Below, piece after piece: positions 7,451-16,970 of a stretch of 31,650 nt of DNA (position 1 is the stretch's first letter; every line of letters starts with the position of its first letter). The DNA comes from CAYRGG01 sp964423745. Lineage in GTDB: Bacteria; Pseudomonadota; Gammaproteobacteria; Competibacterales; Competibacteraceae. Location: the NCBI GenBank assembly GCA_964423745.1, contig CAYRGG010000051.1, forward strand, positions 1-31,650, in the 5' to 3' direction. The position numbers and the translations under genes are program-made. The notes under the pieces are model-generated. The model did not search any database and was not told the DNA's origin. It saw only the letters and a program-made list of their open reading frames with translations.

Positions 7451-8257
7451 GATACGGCTTTTGCCATTAACGTAAATGGCAGAGCGTTGCGCATTTAACC
7501 GTACAACCGTAAAGTAAAAAGTACCTAATAGATAAGTAATATCCCGTTCTTCAAAAACTATCGTACCGTGAAAATTTATTTTTCTCGCCTGAGTCGTTTG
7601 TTGCGCCAGGGGTAAATGGTATTGCAAAGCACAGCGTACCGGTTGTCCTGGTTTTGGCCATTGCATAACGTTAACATTAACCGCAATACCCCCATAGATA
7701 CGTGTCTCAGGATCATCTTCAATGAGGTCGTGGTTTGCATTAGAGATAAATACCTCATCTAGGCGTTTCATATATCTGCGACTACTTTGCCCAATCAACC
7801 ATAATAAAGCTTGAGAGTCAGGTGAGGTTTCACCTGTTGCAAGTAGGGATTGTGTTCTCCAAAGCTCACGGTCAGACCGTCCATCCGCGATGGGTTGGTT
7901 AATATCGTAAGGTAGTGGCGGGGTATTATTTGTAGGTTGTGAAAACACGAGACGCCAATTTCCAACTCGTCCCAGTCTTTCTTCGCTTTTACTGAAATAA
8001 AAGATAAATGCTTTGGTGTCTGGTATTTGGCTCGAAGTCTCCTCATAGGTTACCTGCACCGTGTCTCCCTCCCTGGCGCCTTCTTTAAATTCAGCATGAT
8101 AGCTGTAGAGCATCATACCTAATGGATATAAAGGACCGACTTGTTCAGCGACCATCTCCAGGGCGATGCCTAGCATAGAGGGAGCTGCTAGGGTTCCTAG
8201 CTCATTAAGTAATCCTTGGGCAACAACGACGGACTTGCTGGTTGGTGGACTAGACAT
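7448..8257 (-). CDS. conserved hypothetical protein, possible hotdog fold
   Basis: I do not recognise this 269-residue protein with certainty. It has no signal peptide or membrane segment. Two halves look similar in style: residues 10-95, with ELGTLAAPSMLGIALE and YSYHAEFKEGAREGDTVQVTYE, and residues 185-260, with RIYGGIAVNVNVMQWPKPGQPV and INFHGTIVFEERDITYLLGTFYFTVV. This resembles a double hotdog (MaoC or thioesterase-like) layout, but no catalytic signature is clear. The stop codon TAG lies in the end of the MITE-like element, so the insertion sits exactly at the gene's 3' end. It is divergent from guaC. Confidence 0.65.
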   Translation of the reverse strand: MSSPPTSKSVVVAQGLLNELGTLAAPSMLGIALEMVAEQVGPLYPLGMMLYSYHAEFKEGAREGDTVQVTYEETSSQIPDTKAFIFYFSKSEERLGRVGNWRLVFSQPTNNTPPLPYDINQPIADGRSDRELWRTQSLLATGETSPDSQALLWLIGQSSRRYMKRLDEVFISNANHDLIEDDPETRIYGGIAVNVNVMQWPKPGQPVRCALQYHLPLAQQTTQARKINFHGTIVFEERDITYLLGTFYFTVVRLNAQRSAIYVNGKSRI

Positions 8258-8403
8258 GGAGTTTTGGCAAAGGTTAGCTGTTTATGGGGTAAACCGGGAA
8301 TCTGCAGAAAAATTTCGGGTAGAATATCTGATGTGATAGGGTTTGTCATTAAACAGGCCGATCCACTTTGAGTGGGCAGCAGTAGCCACAGCAAGGGTAG
8401 ACG

Positions 8404-9441
8404 ATGCGTATCGAAACTGATCTTAAACTAGGTTTTAAAGATGTTTTAATTCGCCCCAAACGGTCAACGCTTAGCAGTCGATCCCAGGTGTCCCTTGAGC
8501 GGGCCTTTACATTTTTGCATACCCATAAAGTATGGTCTGGGATACCTGTTATGGCTGCTAATATGGATACCGTGGGTACCTTTCCCATGGCGGAAGCGCT
8601 TACCCACTGGGGTTTGTTTACCGTGGTGCATAAACATTACACGCTCGCAGAATGGGAAACGGCTATCAACGGTTTTGCAGACAAGGTTTTGGATCATATA
8701 GCCGTCAGCACAGGAACGACAGATAGCGATTGCGAAAAGCTGGATCAAATCCTAACGCGCCATCCCATCTTAAATTTTATTTGTATCGACGTTGCTAACG
8801 GCTATTCAGAGCCCTTTGTGGAGGCTGTAAAACGTATTCGTGGCAAATATCCAGACAAGGTTATCATTGCCGGCAATGTGGTGAGTGGAGAGATGGTGGA
8901 GGAATTACTCCTGTCAGGTGCTGATATTGTTAAAGTCGGCATAGGTCCAGGATCTGTCTGTACCACACGCACCAAAACGGGGGTTGGCTATCCTCAACTT
9001 TCAGCCATTATTGAGTGTGCCGATGCGGCCCATGGTTTAGGGGGACAGATTATTTCCGATGGGGGTTGCAATTGTCCAGGTGATATTGCAAAAGCTTTTG
9101 GCGCTGGGGCTGACTTCGTCATGTTGGGCGGTATGCTAGCAGGTCATCGGGAAGGTGGCGGTGAAGTGGTGGAACAGAATGGGAAATCCACCGTCATATT
9201 CTACGGTATGAGTTCAGAGACGGCTATGCAGAAGCACAGCGGTGGTATGGCCGATTATCGAGCCGCTGAGGGTAAAACCATCAGTGTTCCCTATCGAGGA
9301 TTAGTAGAAAACACAGTCAAAGATATTTTAGGGGGATTGCGCTCTACGTGTACTTATGTGGGGGCGCGTAGGCTTAAGGAACTTACCAAACGCACCACCT
9401 TTATAAGGGTTATGGAACAGCAAAACCTTATGTTTGATTAA
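8404..9441 (+). CDS. guaC: GMP reductase GuaC
   Basis: 345 residues, close to E. coli GuaC (347). NADPH-dependent deamination of GMP to IMP for purine interconversion in the cytosol. The TIM-barrel motifs are clear: KLGFKDVLIRPKRSTL near the start, PVMAANMDTVGTF at 48-60, and the active-site loop GIGPGSVCTTRTKTGVGYP with the catalytic Cys186. The SDGGCNCPGDIAKAFGAGADFVMLGG phosphate-binding region and YGMSSETAMQKH also match. No CBS domains are inserted, which separates it from IMP dehydrogenase. The phosphatase gene starts 15 bases downstream, probably in the same transcript. Confidence 0.96.
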   Translation: MRIETDLKLGFKDVLIRPKRSTLSSRSQVSLERAFTFLHTHKVWSGIPVMAANMDTVGTFPMAEALTHWGLFTVVHKHYTLAEWETAINGFADKVLDHIAVSTGTTDSDCEKLDQILTRHPILNFICIDVANGYSEPFVEAVKRIRGKYPDKVIIAGNVVSGEMVEELLLSGADIVKVGIGPGSVCTTRTKTGVGYPQLSAIIECADAAHGLGGQIISDGGCNCPGDIAKAFGAGADFVMLGGMLAGHREGGGEVVEQNGKSTVIFYGMSSETAMQKHSGGMADYRAAEGKTISVPYRGLVENTVKDILGGLRSTCTYVGARRLKELTKRTTFIRVMEQQNLMFD

Positions 9442-9456
9442 AGCATCACACGGGTA

Positions 9457-10908
9457 ATGTCTCAGGTCGCTTCATTACTTTCAGGCCCTATACTGTATTT
9501 TCGAGGTCTATCAGAGCAACATTGGCAGCTGGCGGCGTTGGTGGTCACTGACTCTAATAAAACGCCATCTGACTTAACGGTAGACGGTATCAGTCACGCC
9601 CCAGAAATCTTAGTCAGCCGATCAGGCAAAACCGTTTGGCGCTATATCTTTTCAGTAGCTAAGCAGGATGACAACGGGGTTGTTTATGCGATCGGTGAAC
9701 AACGTTGGCGTATCTACCCTCCTAGCGGAGAACGTTTGCGCATTGCCTATACCAGCTGTAATGGTTTTGAGCACAATAATCACCTAGACGGGGCTGATCC
9801 TGAGCGCAACGAACGTTGGCGTCATCTTGCTGAGATTCATGCTAAATCACCTTTTCAGTTACTCATTCAAGGTGGTGATCAACTGTATGCCGATGATGTA
9901 TGGCGGGAAGTGCCAGAATTGGCGACTTGGCGCAAGCTCAATCAACGGGCTCAAGTAACCACTCAGTTGTCGCCGCAAGCAGAACAGGCTATAGAAAATT
10001 TCTACTTTAACCGCTACTGCCAGTTGTGGGCGCAACCCGCACTAGCCCCCGTAGTGGCATCGATTCCATCGTTAATGATGTGGGACGATCACGATATTTT
10101 CGATGGCTGGGGAAGCCATTCCCAGGCTCTGCAGAATTGTGCCGTATTTCGCAGTGTGTGGGCTGCGGCCAGAGAACAGTTTGCATTGTTTCAATTGGCT
10201 GCTCTCCCAGAGAGGTTGCCCGACGGATTTGGTGATCCCAATGGTGGCCATTTTGGGTGGGTGTTTCAAGTTAACGATGTGGGCATCATTGCCCCTGATT
10301 TGCGTTCCGAACGAACCCGATATCGGGTTATGGGAGAGCTAGGTTGGCGTTGGTTTGAGAAGGCTCTGGAACGGTTAAGTGCTTGTAAGCAGGTATTTCT
10401 TGTTTCATCAGTGCCCGTGGTTAACCTGGATTTGTCGTTGCTAGAGCGTTTAGTGGCGCCGCTTCCGCCGGGACGCCATTTTTATCAGGATGATTTGCGA
10501 GACCAATGGCGGAGCTATCAACACCGTGCGGAATGGCAACGCCTTGTGACCCGGTTACTGGATTTTTCCCAGCGAACCAAAACCCGGGTTACCATTCTAT
10601 CGGGAGAAATTCATCTGGGCGCATTAGGGGTAGTAACGTGTGCCGAAACTCAAATTTATCAGCTTACGGCTTCAGGCATTGTGCACCATCCACCGCCCCA
10701 ACTACTCGCCTGTTTGTTCCATGTGTTTAGCCGAGGAAGCCGTACTGTGAGCAAAGAGACTAGCCTACGAATGCTGCCGTTGCCGAGTTTTGAGCGTCGT
10801 TATTTAGCCGCTCGTCATTGGTTGTCTTTAGATTATACAGCCACTTCACTGCAGGCATGCTGGCATGTGGAGAACTCTGCTAAAGTCGCTAAGCTGTCCT
10901 TAGCATAA
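9457..10908 (+). CDS. PhoD-like metallophosphatase
   Basis: 483 residues of the alkaline phosphatase D family (calcineurin-like metallo-phosphoesterase fold). Visible motifs are IAYTSCNG at 97-103, GGDQLYAD at 139-146, MMWDDHDIFDGWGSH at 207-221, APDLRSERT around 279-287, and LSGEIHLG at 381-388, which together supply the metal ligands. There is no signal peptide or twin-arginine motif, unlike Bacillus PhoD, so it is probably cytosolic, as in many PhoD-like proteins of unknown substrate. The 15-base gap after guaC suggests co-transcription and perhaps a role in nucleotide or phosphodiester turnover (inference). Confidence 0.87.
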   Translation: MSQVASLLSGPILYFRGLSEQHWQLAALVVTDSNKTPSDLTVDGISHAPEILVSRSGKTVWRYIFSVAKQDDNGVVYAIGEQRWRIYPPSGERLRIAYTSCNGFEHNNHLDGADPERNERWRHLAEIHAKSPFQLLIQGGDQLYADDVWREVPELATWRKLNQRAQVTTQLSPQAEQAIENFYFNRYCQLWAQPALAPVVASIPSLMMWDDHDIFDGWGSHSQALQNCAVFRSVWAAAREQFALFQLAALPERLPDGFGDPNGGHFGWVFQVNDVGIIAPDLRSERTRYRVMGELGWRWFEKALERLSACKQVFLVSSVPVVNLDLSLLERLVAPLPPGRHFYQDDLRDQWRSYQHRAEWQRLVTRLLDFSQRTKTRVTILSGEIHLGALGVVTCAETQIYQLTASGIVHHPPPQLLACLFHVFSRGSRTVSKETSLRMLPLPSFERRYLAARHWLSLDYTATSLQACWHVENSAKVAKLSLA

Positions 10909-10936
10909 CGACTGATCTTTTGACGATTCTTATTGC

Positions 10937-12775
10937 TTACTTTGATCCTAATGCGCGATCAAGATTGAATGCCGCGCTTATGAGGGCCAAATGGGTAAAT
11001 GCTTGAGGAAAATTCCCCAGTGCTTCGCCACTATGGCCCGTTTCTTCAGCGTATAGCCCTACGTGGTTGGCAAAACCTAGCATTCGCTCGAATATGATGC
11101 GTGCCTCTTGGAGACGGTCGTTGTCAAAACGGCCTGCTCGCGTCAGTGCCTCCACGAGCCAAAACGTACATATATTAAAAGTACCTTCTTCACCATTGAG
11201 CCCATCGTGGTTTTCTTGTACGTTGTAACGGTAAACTAGGCTATTGGCCACAAGCCCTCCCTTTTTTGGGGACAGCAAAGTGGCGTCTAAGGTTTTTAGC
11301 ATACGTGGATCGTTGGGAGACATAAAAAATGTCAAAGGCATCATTAAATTAGCAGCGTCGAGGGCATCGCTGCCATAGTACTGTATAAAGGCTTGCCGTT
11401 TTTCGCTCCATCCTTTGGCCATAATATCTTCGTAGATTTCATCCCGTACTTTAAGCCAGCGTTCTCGATTCGTTGGAAACGAACGCTTTTCGGCGAGCCG
11501 TAATCCCCGATCCAATGCCACCCAGCACATGAGCTTAGAGTACACAAATTCTTGTTGGCCACTGCGTACTTCCCAGATACCTTCATCACGTTGCTGCCAG
11601 TTATCGCATACCCAATCTACCAGTCTACGTAATGTCAGCCACATATCATAAGAAATCGGCACACCGTATTTATTGTAGAGATAAGCGGCATCTAATAATT
11701 CGCCGTAGATATCCAACTGCAGCTGATCATAGGCGCCGTTGCCGATCCGTACCGGCTTTGAACCCTTGTAGCCATCCAAGTGATCAAGGGTAACCTCGGT
11801 AAGATCGCGGCGGCCATCGATACCGTACATGGTTTGCAGGGAGCCGTCGGGGTTAGCTCCATGACAAAGGGTGGTTAAAAAATTCATAAACTGACCAGCT
11901 TCTTCCGTAAAGCCAAGACGTAAAAATGCATAAATGGTAAACGCAGAATCACGAATCCAGGTGTAGCGATAATCCCAGTTGCGTTCGCCGCCAACACCTT
12001 CCGGGAGACCACAGGTGGGAGCCGCGACGATGGCTCCTGTGGGTTCAAAGGTCAGTAATTTTAGGGCTAAGGCGGAGCGGTAGACCATTTCCCGCCAACA
12101 ACGGCCAGAATACTGACATTTACCTATCCAACCGTGCCAATAGTCTACTGTGCTACGAAAAAGCTCTTCGGCCTCGTTAGCAGATAAGGTAAGTCCACAG
12201 CCAGTTTCCCGAGATAAATGACGCAACACAAAAGCACAGGATTCTCCTTCATTAAGAGTAAATTCTGCCAAAACGCCGTTGTCTTTTGTTTGCAAAGGAA
12301 TGGTAGTAGCGAGACCGAGTTCAAGGGTTTCTGATTGAAACAGAGCGCCTTCTGATGTCAATGTCGTGGTATGAGGATCACGGGCGTAGTTAAAAGCGGG
12401 TCGACAGTCTAAGCGAAAGGTAATCGTGCCGCGCACAGCGGTGATGCGGCGTATCAATTGATGGCGCCGCTTGCCTTTTTGAGTCGCTTTACCCACCGGC
12501 ATAAAATCTGTGAGTTCAGCGGCTCCCTGGGGTAACAGGAAACGAGTGATCAGCACATTAGTGTCAGGCCAGTAAAATTGTCGGCAGGTGACGTCGCTAT
12601 CCACAGGAGTAAGCTGAAAATAGCCGCCTTTTTTCTCGTCGAGAAGAGCTGCAAACACACTTGGCGAATCGAAATGAGGAATGCATAACCAGTCAATGGA
12701 GCCATTCATGCAAACTAAAGCCACAGTATGCATGTCGCCGATCATGGCGTAATCTTCAATAGGTTGGTAGGCCAT
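10937..12775 (-). CDS. glycoside hydrolase family 15 protein (glucoamylase/trehalase-like)
   Basis: 612 residues, the usual length for bacterial GH15 enzymes. An N-terminal beta domain (IEDYAMIGDMHTVALV, GSIDWLCIPHFDSPSVFA) precedes the alpha/alpha barrel. Substrate-binding and catalytic signatures are GGERNWDYRYTWIRDSAF (about 262-279), DEGIWEVR (about 397-404) and GLNGEEGTFNICTFW (about 525-539), which carry the candidate acid and base glutamates. There is no signal peptide, so it acts in the cytoplasm on a glucan, maltodextrin or trehalose; sequence alone does not decide. No glycogen or trehalose genes lie nearby. It is convergent with the PhoD-like gene. Confidence 0.88.
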   Translation of the reverse strand: MAYQPIEDYAMIGDMHTVALVCMNGSIDWLCIPHFDSPSVFAALLDEKKGGYFQLTPVDSDVTCRQFYWPDTNVLITRFLLPQGAAELTDFMPVGKATQKGKRRHQLIRRITAVRGTITFRLDCRPAFNYARDPHTTTLTSEGALFQSETLELGLATTIPLQTKDNGVLAEFTLNEGESCAFVLRHLSRETGCGLTLSANEAEELFRSTVDYWHGWIGKCQYSGRCWREMVYRSALALKLLTFEPTGAIVAAPTCGLPEGVGGERNWDYRYTWIRDSAFTIYAFLRLGFTEEAGQFMNFLTTLCHGANPDGSLQTMYGIDGRRDLTEVTLDHLDGYKGSKPVRIGNGAYDQLQLDIYGELLDAAYLYNKYGVPISYDMWLTLRRLVDWVCDNWQQRDEGIWEVRSGQQEFVYSKLMCWVALDRGLRLAEKRSFPTNRERWLKVRDEIYEDIMAKGWSEKRQAFIQYYGSDALDAANLMMPLTFFMSPNDPRMLKTLDATLLSPKKGGLVANSLVYRYNVQENHDGLNGEEGTFNICTFWLVEALTRAGRFDNDRLQEARIIFERMLGFANHVGLYAEETGHSGEALGNFPQAFTHLALISAAFNLDRALGSK

Positions 12776-13052
12776 AAATGCTTTATCTCACTTCTAAGTG
12801 ATGGGTATTATGCTAATACGAAAATATTTTCAGCAATGATGCATCGTCTTAAATAACTATTTACTCGTATTAATAGCAAACTCGACAGTATCTTCTGATT
12901 GTCATTTTGAGCCTAAGTTGCTTTCGCTTTTAAAGGTCAGTATCACCCTCTTTTTCCTGCGAAATAAAGCATAGTTCAGATCAACGCGCTATTATTTCCC
13001 ATGAAAACGCTTTGACGGTATTACCGACAAAGTCACCTATAGGATTCATACT
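12776..13052. promoter_or_regulatory. divergent intergenic region, GH15 and ggt
   Basis: 277 bases between two divergent genes, presumably holding both promoters. A single TTTGACG at 13011 resembles the boxes found upstream of the two-component genes but is not repeated at 11-bp spacing. No RNA gene or small ORF is supported. Confidence 0.4.
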
Positions 13053-14828
13053 ATGCCCAGAACAAAAAAGTTTTCCAAGAAAATCGACAGAGCCTTTTTA
13101 TCGTTCTTGTCCACGCTCGCTACGACAGTTGGTGTGATAATCGGTTGGTTATTAATCTGTTCTGTAGGGCTTGCCGATGTTCCGATTTATAGTCAACGGG
13201 ACATTATTCATCCTGTGGTGGCTACCCAGGGTATGGTGTCTACTCAGGAATCCAGGGCCACAACTATTGGCCTCGATATATTGCAACAGGGTGGCAATGC
13301 GGTGGATGCGGGTGTGGCGGTTGGTTTTGCGCTTGCAGTGACGTTACCCCGGGCTGGCAACTTAGGCGGTGGCGGCTTTATGCTGGTTTATGATGCCAAG
13401 GCAAAAGAAACTGTTGCTATCGATTTTCGGGAAATGGCTCCAGCTTCAGCTCATCGCGATATGTTTTTAGATGAACAAGGAGATGCCGATGCAGAGCTGT
13501 CCCGTTATAGCTACCTAGCAGTTGGCGTACCCGGTACTGTAGCTGGTTTGGCGCTGGCGCTAGAGCGTTATGGCACACTGTCTTTAAAGGAAGTGATAGC
13601 GCCTGCTATTGAATTAGCCGAACAGGGCATTACCGTCAGCGAAGATCTCTCCAACTCCTTAAAAGCAGTCAAGGAACGTATGGCGCCTTGGCCTGCCTCC
13701 ATGGAGATTTTTTTTAAGCCGAACGGCGTACCCTACGAACCCGGTGAAACCCTTATTCAAAAAAATCTGGCTGCTTCACTACGCACCATCGCCGAGCAAG
13801 GCATAGAAGCATTTTACCAAGGCAATATCGCGCAAAAAATCGCAGCGGATATGACAGCCAATGGCGGCTTAATCACCCTGGAGGATTTAAAAAACTACCG
13901 ACCCGTGGTTCGCAAACCTGTGCGTGGACGTTATCGGGGTTACGATATTGTTTCTATGCCTCCGCCTAGCTCTGGCGGTATTCATCTCATTCAAATTCTC
14001 AATCTTTTGGAACATTACCCGATCAGTGAATTAGGTCATAACAGTGCAGCCTCCATTCATCGCATGGCGGAGTCCATGAAACTAGCCTATGCCGATCGCA
14101 GTGAATACTTGGGAGATCCGGACTTTGTTGAGGTGCCTATCAATGGGCTCATCTCTAAAGACTACGCTGCGGAATTGGTGAAAGAAATCGATACCCAACG
14201 AGTGCGCCCAGCAGAGGAAATAAAACCCGGCGATCCACTCCCTTTTGAAAGCACTGAGACAACCCATTATTCTGTAGTCGATCGAGCCGGTAACGCTGTC
14301 GCAACCACGTATACCCTTAACTTCAGTTATGGTTCCGGCATTACAGCCAACGGTACGGGTATTCTGCTCAATAATGAAATGGATGACTTCTCAGCCAAAC
14401 CGGGGGTTCCCAATGCCTATGGATTGATTGGTGGCGACGCCAACGCGGTAGAGTCTAGCAAGCGACCATTAAGTTCTATGACGCCGACTCTGGTGTTTAA
14501 AGACAATAAACTCTTCCTAGTGACTGGCAGCCCCGGCGGTAGTCGAATTATTACCACCGTATTACAAATCATCATGAATATTATAGATCACGACATGAAT
14601 ATTGCTGAAGCTACCATTGCACCGCGTATCCATCATCAGTGGCTACCCGATGAACTGTGGGTGGAAGAAGGTCTTAGTCCCGATACCCTTGCTGAATTAA
14701 AAGACCTAGGACATACCTTGGAAGTTAGTGATGCCATGGGAGCCACGCAAAGTATTCTGCGGCTACCAGGACGTATAACAGGTTTCTCCGATACGCGCCG
14801 TCCAGGTGGACTAACGGCCGGGTATTAA
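13053..14828 (+). CDS. ggt: gamma-glutamyltransferase
   Basis: 591 residues. An N-terminal hydrophobic segment (about 22-42, ending GLADVP) acts as signal peptide or anchor, so the enzyme is periplasmic. It cleaves gamma-glutamyl bonds of glutathione and transfers the glutamyl group. The heterodimer is formed by self-cleavage before the nucleophile Thr403 in ETTHYSVVD, matching E. coli Thr391. Other signatures: GGNAVDAGVAVGFAL, GNLGGGGFMLVY, PPPSSGGIHLIQILN, NNEMDDFS and TGSPGGSRIITT. The C terminus, TRRPGGLTAGY, is family-typical. The two-component gene pair begins downstream behind its own regulatory boxes. Confidence 0.95.
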   Translation: MPRTKKFSKKIDRAFLSFLSTLATTVGVIIGWLLICSVGLADVPIYSQRDIIHPVVATQGMVSTQESRATTIGLDILQQGGNAVDAGVAVGFALAVTLPRAGNLGGGGFMLVYDAKAKETVAIDFREMAPASAHRDMFLDEQGDADAELSRYSYLAVGVPGTVAGLALALERYGTLSLKEVIAPAIELAEQGITVSEDLSNSLKAVKERMAPWPASMEIFFKPNGVPYEPGETLIQKNLAASLRTIAEQGIEAFYQGNIAQKIAADMTANGGLITLEDLKNYRPVVRKPVRGRYRGYDIVSMPPPSSGGIHLIQILNLLEHYPISELGHNSAASIHRMAESMKLAYADRSEYLGDPDFVEVPINGLISKDYAAELVKEIDTQRVRPAEEIKPGDPLPFESTETTHYSVVDRAGNAVATTYTLNFSYGSGITANGTGILLNNEMDDFSAKPGVPNAYGLIGGDANAVESSKRPLSSMTPTLVFKDNKLFLVTGSPGGSRIITTVLQIIMNIIDHDMNIAEATIAPRIHHQWLPDELWVEEGLSPDTLAELKDLGHTLEVSDAMGATQSILRLPGRITGFSDTRRPGGLTAGY

Positions 14829-14838
14829 ATTGTTCAAA

Positions 14839-14878
14839 TTTGACATTTTTTTGACAATGATTTTACAAGTTTTTCACG
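14839..14878 (+). promoter_or_regulatory. four 11-bp-spaced operator boxes upstream of response regulator
   Basis: Direct repeats TTTGACA (14839), TTTGACA (14850), TTTTACA (14861) and TTTCACG (14872) start exactly 11 bases apart, placing them on one face of the helix. Tandem boxes of this period are the usual binding sites of OmpR/PhoB-family regulators. They end 86 bases before the response-regulator start, so autoregulation is likely. The same layout recurs at 17169-17208. Confidence 0.72.
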
Positions 14879-14964
14879 CTAAATGCGTTATACATTCGTG
14901 TTGCACAGAATGTAATGTAATTCTATAGATTCTGTAGACTTTGTAGATAGAGTATTTGTTTGCT

Positions 14965-15654
14965 ATGAATTTGCTTATCGTCGAAGACAACAGTGACATT
15001 GCCGCCAATATCGGTGATTTTATGGAAGCCCATGATTACACCGTAGACTTTGCTATGGATGGGATCGGTGGACTTCATCTGGCTATAACCAACAATTACG
15101 ATGTCATTATTCTGGATATTATGATGCCTAAAATGGATGGTCTGACTTTTTGCCGCAAGTTACGGGAAGAAGGTAACAGCCGCACCCCTGTTTTGATGTT
15201 GACGGCCCGGGATACGTTGGATGACAAACTGGCCGGTTTTGATGTGGGTGCCGATGATTATTTGGTCAAGCCTTTTGCTTTACAAGAGGTTCATGCCAGA
15301 GTCAACGCCCTCATTCGACGCAGTCAACCCACATCGCCAGAAGTGCTGCGCGTGGCTGATCTGGAACTTGACTTAGGTACGCTGACGGCGCAACGGGCAG
15401 GACAAATCCTTAAGCTTAATCCTATTGGCATCAAAATTCTTAAACTCCTTATGCAGTCTTCGCCTAAAGTGGTTTCTCATCAAGATATTGAAAACACCCT
15501 TTGGGATGATGAACCGCCCGATAGCGGCGCCTTGCGTTCTCATATGTATGCATTGCGGCGAACCGTCGATAAGCCCTTTTCTCAATCTCTTTTAACCACG
15601 GTACACGGTATCGGTTACCGGCTTGTGGAACCCCATAATGAAATACCGTCGTAG
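14965..15654 (+). CDS. OmpR/PhoB-family response regulator
   Basis: 229 residues from the ATG at 14965; a TTG three codons earlier is in frame but unnecessary, because MNLLIVEDN begins the receiver domain normally. Receiver: acidic pair Glu7/Asp8, phosphoacceptor Asp51 in ILDIMMPKMDG, Thr80 and Lys102 in LVKPF. The C-terminal winged helix (about 130-222) includes LNPIGIKILKLLMQ, RSHMYALRRTVDKPF and TVHGIGYRL. Its partner kinase overlaps the 3' end by 17 bases. Four operator boxes lie upstream, and an identical layout precedes the small exported protein at 17292. It belongs to the QseB/PmrA-like branch by appearance, but the signal is unknown. Confidence 0.93.
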   Translation: MNLLIVEDNSDIAANIGDFMEAHDYTVDFAMDGIGGLHLAITNNYDVIILDIMMPKMDGLTFCRKLREEGNSRTPVLMLTARDTLDDKLAGFDVGADDYLVKPFALQEVHARVNALIRRSQPTSPEVLRVADLELDLGTLTAQRAGQILKLNPIGIKILKLLMQSSPKVVSHQDIENTLWDDEPPDSGALRSHMYALRRTVDKPFSQSLLTTVHGIGYRLVEPHNEIPS

Positions 15655-16924
15655 TCTTCGTTCTCGCATTACTTTTGCTTTTTGTCTATTCGGCGCCGTG
15701 TTGGGGGCCGTCTATGGGTTCACCATTTATCAAGCGTTTTTCGTGGTAGAAAACCGCATTCTGAGCCGTTGGTTAGAATTAGAACTGGAATATTGTTGGG
15801 ATCGCTATCAAACCGGTCATGATGTTCCGTTGACTGCCAGCCGTTTTATTAAAAGCTATATGGAAGTAGATGCGCTGCCAGGACCGATTCGCGAACGAGC
15901 AAGTAAACTTCCAGAGGGTATTCATCCACTTTATGAATACCACGCAGAACCCAATTACAAATACTTGGTTGCTGTAAAGCAAGGCGATGACGGAGAGCGG
16001 ATTTACGCGGTACTAAATGCCTCTCGCTTAGAAGTGAGCACCAAAGGCTTTAATAATATTTTTATCACTGTCTTAGTCGGTACCACGTTATTAGTTATCT
16101 GTTTAGGGGTTGCCCTGGGTTATTTAACGGCTAGCCGTATCATTTCTCCGTTAGTGCGGCTTACTCGTTGGGCAGAGGCTGTGGAACCAACCCAACTATC
16201 TCATACCGTTAGCGACCGTTTTTGCGATGACGAGGTAGGCTCTCTCGCAAAAACCCTTGAAGAATTAATGGTGCGTATCCAAGCTTTTATCAATCGTGAA
16301 AGCCAGTTTACCCGCAATGCTAGCCACGAGCTACGCACGCCGGTGACGGTCATCAAAGGCGCTGTGGAACTGTTGGAAGCGTTACCCTTGAGCCAGCAAA
16401 AAGCGGCTAGTCGTTCGCTAGAACGCATCCAGCGTGCGGTCCGAGATATGGAGGGTCTTATCAACGCCTTTTTGTGTGTAGCCCGGGAATGCAGCGAACC
16501 TGATCAAAACTGCGACCTAGAGCCTATCGTCAAACATGCTGTGGAGCAGCACCAGCATTTGATGGAACGTAAACAGTTTACCGTAGATATTAACGTTGCA
16601 GGATCCACCCTTATCAGGGCGCCAGAGGCAGTGGTTTCTATTGCTGTCAATAATCTCATTCGTAATGCTTTTTTATATACTGAAGAAGGACAAGTGCGCA
16701 TCCTCGTGTCTGAATGGGGGGTATCTGTAGAAGATACGGGTATCGGTATTCCGGCGAATGCCCTAGCTCATGTTACCGAACCACAAGTGCGTGGAGAGCA
16801 AAGTCAAGGCTATGGGCTTGGGTTATCCATTGTGCGGGAATTTTGTCAACGTTTTGGATGGCAATTACAATTGAGCAGCACGGAAGGCATGGGGACTCGC
16901 GCTACCCTTCAATTTTCAGCCTAA
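15638..16924 (+). CDS. sensor histidine kinase
   Basis: 428 residues from the ATG at 15638, overlapping the regulator by 17 bases, so translation is coupled. Layout: cytoplasmic Arg-rich start, transmembrane helix 11-33, a short periplasmic sensor domain of about 105 residues (34-138), transmembrane helix 140-163, HAMP (about 164-217), dimerisation domain with phospho-His230 in ASHELRTPVTVIKGAVE, and an ATPase domain with N box NNLIRNAF, G1 VEDTGIGIP and G2 GYGLGLSIVREF. The sensor domain resembles no well-known ligand domain that I can name. It phosphorylates the adjacent regulator. Confidence 0.93.
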   Translation: MKYRRSLRSRITFAFCLFGAVLGAVYGFTIYQAFFVVENRILSRWLELELEYCWDRYQTGHDVPLTASRFIKSYMEVDALPGPIRERASKLPEGIHPLYEYHAEPNYKYLVAVKQGDDGERIYAVLNASRLEVSTKGFNNIFITVLVGTTLLVICLGVALGYLTASRIISPLVRLTRWAEAVEPTQLSHTVSDRFCDDEVGSLAKTLEELMVRIQAFINRESQFTRNASHELRTPVTVIKGAVELLEALPLSQQKAASRSLERIQRAVRDMEGLINAFLCVARECSEPDQNCDLEPIVKHAVEQHQHLMERKQFTVDINVAGSTLIRAPEAVVSIAVNNLIRNAFLYTEEGQVRILVSEWGVSVEDTGIGIPANALAHVTEPQVRGEQSQGYGLGLSIVREFCQRFGWQLQLSSTEGMGTRATLQFSA

Positions 16925-16944
16925 AAATCAATCCCTCTTTCATC

Positions 16945-16970
16945 TCTCCCTCCACAAGGGAGAAATTTTT
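16945..16970 (+). terminator. rho-independent terminator after the histidine kinase
   Basis: A 7-bp perfect stem, TCTCCCT (16945-16951) with AGGGAGA (16957-16963), a 5-base loop, then AATTTTT. It begins 21 bases after the kinase stop codon and separates the two-component operon from the small exported-protein gene downstream. Confidence 0.75.

Noticed and set aside
7312..7494. Minus-strand open frame through MITE-like element copy 1, sharing FGLGVL with the frame through copy 2 (22468-22689)
   Set aside because: The frames diverge after a small indel and lack ribosome sites. The two amino-acid-changing differences in the shared part are explained better by base-pair compensation than by protein constraint, although four other differences are silent.
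10441..10450. CTAGAGCGTT inside the PhoD-like gene, matching the element's end; another at 13560-13569 inside ggt
   Set aside because: Both are within conserved coding sequence, have no partner terminal repeat within 130 bases, and show no further similarity to the element.
13011..13017. TTTGACG upstream of ggt, resembling the response-regulator boxes
   Set aside because: There is no second box 11 bases away on either side, so it is probably chance.
14956..14964. TTG start three codons before the response-regulator ATG
   Set aside because: The ATG at 14965 begins the receiver domain exactly as in the family.
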